In this document: positions 59,722-64,000 of the stretch, one piece after another
How the letters are laid out: every line of letters starts with the position of its first letter
How positions within the stretch are numbered: the first letter of the stretch is position 1
DNA from: Bordetella petrii
GTDB taxonomy: Bacteria > Pseudomonadota > Gammaproteobacteria > Burkholderiales > Burkholderiaceae_B
Length of the DNA: 64,000 bases
Direction of reading: 5' to 3'
NCBI RefSeq assembly: GCF_017356245.1
Contig: NZ_JAFMZZ010000001.1
Location: forward strand, 3,336,949 to 3,400,948
Translations under genes and position numbers: made by a program
The notes under the pieces: model-generated
Told to the model about the DNA's origin: nothing
The model's database searches: none
Seen by the model: the letters and a program-made list of their open reading frames with translations, nothing else

Positions 59722-62595
59722 ATGTCTTCCGAATCAGAATCCCTTTCCAATTCGTATTTGTTCGGCGGCAACGCCCCTTACGTCGAAGAACTGTACGAGT
59801 CCTATCTCGACAATCCCGGCTCGGTGCCCGACAACTGGCGCGAATACTTCGACCAGCTGCAGCACGCGCCCGCCACCGACGGCCAGGAATCCACCCGCGA
59901 CCAGGCGCACGCGCCCATCGTCCAGTCGTTCGCGCAGCGCGCCCGCACCAATGGCTTCGTGCAGCAGTCGTCGGGCCAGCCCGACCTGTCGATGGCCAGC
60001 AAGCAGGTGTCGGTGCAGTCGCTGATCGCCGCCTACCGCTCGCTGGGTTCGCGCTGGGCCGACCTCGATCCGCTCAAGCGCCGCGAACGCCCGCCCATTC
60101 CCGAACTGGATCCCTCGTTCTACGGCCTGACCGAAGCCGACCTGGACCAGACCTACTCGGCCACCAACACCTACTTCACGACCGCCAGCACCATGACGCT
60201 GCGCGACATCCTGAAGGCGCTGCGCGACACCTATTGCCGCAGCATCGGTGCCGAGTTCACCCATATTTCCGATCCGGCCGCCAAGCGCTGGATCCAGGAG
60301 CGCCTGGAAAAGAGCTTCGGCGCCGCCACCTACAGCGTCGAGGAAAAGCGCCACATCCTGCAGCAGCTGACCGAATCCGAAGGCCTCGAGCGCTTCCTGC
60401 ACACCAAGTACGTGGGCCAGAAGCGCTTTTCGCTGGAAGGCGGCGAAAGCTTCATCGCCTCGATGGACGAAGTGGTGAACCACGCCGGTGAGTCCGGCGT
60501 CCAGGAAATCGTGGTCGGCATGGCCCACCGCGGCCGCCTGAACCTGCTCGTGAACATCATGGGCAAGATGCCCGGCGACCTGTTCGCCGAGTTCGAAGGC
60601 AAGCACGCCGAAGGCCTGACCGACGGCGACGTGAAATACCACAACGGCTTCTCCAGCGACCTTTCCACGCGCGGCGGCCCGGTGCACTTGTCGCTGGCCT
60701 TCAACCCGTCGCACCTGGAAATCGTCAACCCGGTGGTCGAGGGCAGCGTCCGCGCCCGCCAGGAACGCCGCGGCGACCAGGAAGGCAAGCAGGTGCTGCC
60801 GGTGCTGGTGCACGGCGACGCGGCCTTCGCCGGCCAGGGCGTGGTCATGGAAACCCTGAACCTGGCGCAAACCCGCGGCTACGGCACGGGCGGCACGCTG
60901 CACATCGTCATCAACAACCAGATCGGCTTCACCACGTCCGACCCGCGCGATTCGCGTTCCACGCTGTATTGCACCGACGTGGTCAAGATGATCGAAGCCC
61001 CGGTGTTCCACGTCAACGGCGACGACCCGGAAGCCGTGGTGTTCGCCACCAAGCTGGCGCTCGACTACCGCATGCAGTTCAGCCACGACGTGGTGCTGGA
61101 CATCGTCTGCTTCCGCAAGCTGGGCCACAACGAGCAGGACACCCCGTCGCTGACCCAGCCGCTCATGTACAAGAGCATCGGCCACCATCCCGGCACGCGC
61201 AAGCTGTACGCCGACAAGCTCACCACGCAGGGCGTGCTGGCCGAGGGCGAAGGCGACCAACTGGTGAAAGACTACCGCCAGCTGATGGAAGACGGCCAGC
61301 GCACCATCGAGCCGGTGCTCACCGACTACAAGAGCAAGTACGCCATCGACTGGTCGTCCTTCATGGGCGCCAAATGGACCGACCAGGCCGACACCGCGGT
61401 GCCGCTGGCCGAGCTCAAGCGCATCGGCGAACGCATCACCACGGTGCCCGAAGGCTTTACCGTGCACCCGCTGGTGAACAAGCTGCTGAACGACCGCCGC
61501 AACATGGCCAAGGGCGAACTGAACCTTGACTGGGGCATGGGCGAACACCTGGCTTTCGCCACCCTGGTGGCCTCGGGCTACGCGGTGCGCATCACCGGCC
61601 AGGACTCCGGCCGCGGCACGTTCACGCACCGCCATGCCGTGCTGCACGACCAGAACCGCGAACGCTGGAACGACGGCACCTACGTGCCGCTGCAGAACGT
61701 GTCCGACGGCCAGGCGCCGTTTACCGTGATCGACTCGGTGCTGTCCGAAGAGGCGGTGCTGGGCTTCGAATACGGTTATTCCAGCGCCGAACCCAACACG
61801 CTGACCATCTGGGAAGCGCAGTTCGGCGACTTCGTCAACGGCGCGCAAGTGGTCATCGACCAGTTCATCAGCTCGGGCGAGGCCAAGTGGGGCCGCCAGT
61901 CGGGCCTGACGCTGATGCTGCCGCACGGCTACGAAGGGCAGGGCCCGGAACACTCGTCGGGCCGCATCGAGCGCTTCCTGCAGCTGTGCGCCGACAACAA
62001 CATCCAGGTGGTGCAGCCCACCACGGCCTCGCAGATTTTCCATCTGCTGCGCCGCCAGATGATCCGGCCGTTCCGCAAGCCGCTGGTGATCTTCACGCCG
62101 AAGTCGCTGCTGCGCAATAAAGATGCCGGTTCGCCCCTGACCGAACTGGCCGGCGGCAGCTTCCGCCCGGTGATCGGCGAGCTCGACGAAACCATCGATC
62201 CCGCCAAGGTCAAGCGCGTGCTGGCCTGCTCGGGCAAGGTCTACTACGACCTGGTCCATGCGCGCCGCGAGCGCGAAGCCAACCACGTGGCCATCGTCCG
62301 CGTCGAGCAGCTGTACCCGTTTGCCCACAAGTCGTTCGAAACCGAGCTGCGCAAGTACGGCCAGGCGACCGAGGTCATCTGGGTGCAAGACGAACCGCAA
62401 AACCAGGGTCCGTGGTTCTATGTCCAGCATCACTTGTACGAGAACATGGCCGACGGCCAGAAGCTCGGCTATGCCGGCCGCCCGGCTTCCGCGTCGCCTG
62501 CGGTCGGCTATCTGGCCAAGCACCAAGAGCAACAAAAGGCCCTGATCGAACAGGCTTTCGCCGCCAAGTACAAAGGCTTCATGCTGACCAAGTAA
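59722..62595 (+). CDS. odhA: 2-oxoglutarate dehydrogenase E1 component
   Basis: A 957-residue E1 that decarboxylates 2-oxoglutarate with thiamine diphosphate. The N-terminal domain (SYLFGGNAPYVEELYESYLD) and the GMAHRGRLNLLVNIMGK region are typical. It also has HGDAAFAGQGVVMETLNLAQ. AAGGTG 9 nt before the ATG at 59722 supports that start over a GTG at 59710. It is followed by odhB. Also called sucA. Confidence 0.97.
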   Translation: MSSESESLSNSYLFGGNAPYVEELYESYLDNPGSVPDNWREYFDQLQHAPATDGQESTRDQAHAPIVQSFAQRARTNGFVQQSSGQPDLSMASKQVSVQSLIAAYRSLGSRWADLDPLKRRERPPIPELDPSFYGLTEADLDQTYSATNTYFTTASTMTLRDILKALRDTYCRSIGAEFTHISDPAAKRWIQERLEKSFGAATYSVEEKRHILQQLTESEGLERFLHTKYVGQKRFSLEGGESFIASMDEVVNHAGESGVQEIVVGMAHRGRLNLLVNIMGKMPGDLFAEFEGKHAEGLTDGDVKYHNGFSSDLSTRGGPVHLSLAFNPSHLEIVNPVVEGSVRARQERRGDQEGKQVLPVLVHGDAAFAGQGVVMETLNLAQTRGYGTGGTLHIVINNQIGFTTSDPRDSRSTLYCTDVVKMIEAPVFHVNGDDPEAVVFATKLALDYRMQFSHDVVLDIVCFRKLGHNEQDTPSLTQPLMYKSIGHHPGTRKLYADKLTTQGVLAEGEGDQLVKDYRQLMEDGQRTIEPVLTDYKSKYAIDWSSFMGAKWTDQADTAVPLAELKRIGERITTVPEGFTVHPLVNKLLNDRRNMAKGELNLDWGMGEHLAFATLVASGYAVRITGQDSGRGTFTHRHAVLHDQNRERWNDGTYVPLQNVSDGQAPFTVIDSVLSEEAVLGFEYGYSSAEPNTLTIWEAQFGDFVNGAQVVIDQFISSGEAKWGRQSGLTLMLPHGYEGQGPEHSSGRIERFLQLCADNNIQVVQPTTASQIFHLLRRQMIRPFRKPLVIFTPKSLLRNKDAGSPLTELAGGSFRPVIGELDETIDPAKVKRVLACSGKVYYDLVHARREREANHVAIVRVEQLYPFAHKSFETELRKYGQATEVIWVQDEPQNQGPWFYVQHHLYENMADGQKLGYAGRPASASPAVGYLAKHQEQQKALIEQAFAAKYKGFMLTK

Positions 62596-62640
62596 GGTCC
62601 GCCGCCGACATCGAACCCCTATTCAACGGAACCCATTACC

Positions 62641-63858
<1,218 letters not shown>

Positions 63859-63883
63859 TTTGCTGCCTGGCGGGCAAAAGGGA

Positions 63884-64000
63884 ATGTGTTCTTGTGCCGC
63901 GCCGGGCCGGGGCCTGTGGGCCTTGGCGTGGCGGGCCCTGTCGGCCGGTCTGGCCGCGGGCGCGGCCAGACTTCCCTTCGCCTACCTCGTCAGGCGGGGC
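63884..64000 (+). CDS. Possible partial small ORF after odhB (unknown)
   Basis: An ATG at 63884, right after GGGA, opens a frame that stays open to the window end (39 codons) and has a hydrophobic, arginine-flanked look (MCSCAAPGRGLWALAWRALS). It overlaps a palindrome at 63948-63971. It is not the start of a dihydrolipoamide dehydrogenase. It may be a chance frame in GC-rich DNA. Confidence 0.25.
   Translation, partial: MCSCAAPGRGLWALAWRALSAGLAAGAARLPFAYLVRRG
63948..63971. other. Hairpin downstream of odhB
   Basis: GTCTGGCCGC and GCGGCCAGAC form a perfect 10-bp stem with a GGGC loop, about 90 bp after the odhB stop. There is no T-run. It could be a transcript-processing or attenuation element before the next gene. 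Confidence 0.45.

Overview
The window is GC-rich chromosomal DNA from a betaproteobacterium, most likely an Alcaligenaceae member such as Bordetella or Achromobacter. The gene order pyrG-kdsA-eno-ftsB, the sdhCDAB-sdhE-gltA block, odhA-odhB, the tripartite-tricarboxylate (Bug) receptor and the mixed prpD/acnD/prpF/prpC/prpB locus all fit that family. The genus is an inference from gene content. No tRNA, rRNA, CRISPR array, insertion sequence or phage gene was seen. Coding density is high and base use is even across the window.

Region 1 (1-14.7 kb) is a peptide-use island. A divergent LysR gene (cut by the window edge) faces ggt (gamma-glutamyltransferase family). Next come a substrate-binding protein, two permeases, a fused double ATPase, a second binding protein with two more permeases, a P1/DmpA-type peptidase, an M55 D-aminopeptidase and an M24B aminopeptidase P. 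One ATPase appears to serve two importer sets, and the enzymes favour unusual peptide bonds.

Region 2 (14.9-27.1 kb) is housekeeping: pyrG, kdsA, eno and ftsB on the plus strand. On the minus strand are an orphan TadE-like protein, hslO, a gamma-carbonic-anhydrase-like protein, an acyl-CoA synthetase, an LpxH-like phosphoesterase, an RDD membrane protein, a small unknown protein with a striking double-palindrome promoter, a THUMP RNA methyltransferase and hemJ.

Region 3 (27.2-43.4 kb) is central carbon metabolism. Methylcitrate-cycle genes (prpD, a GntR regulator, acnD, prpF, prpC, prpB) adjoin mdh, a second GntR regulator, sdhC-sdhD-sdhA-sdhB-sdhE and gltA. Propionyl-CoA is turned into succinate and pyruvate here, and succinate dehydrogenase, malate dehydrogenase and citrate synthase carry on the cycle.

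Region 4 (43.4-49.6 kb) is a LysR-governed catabolic cluster: Bug receptor, M81 peptidase, DSD1-type PLP enzyme and ornithine-cyclodeaminase-family protein, followed by a DUF2214-like membrane protein. The PLP/reductase pair suggests hydroxyaspartate or D-amino-acid metabolism.

Region 5 (49.8-64 kb) holds proP, maeB, a homodimeric 2-oxoacid dehydrogenase E1 divergent from an Lrp-type regulator, an OPT transporter, and odhA-odhB.

Non-coding highlights are two copies of a two-hairpin repeat with compensatory stem changes (33.6 kb and 53.9 kb), a perfect 24-bp inverted repeat around 80 bp (27.2 kb), and palindromic operators next to four regulatory regions.
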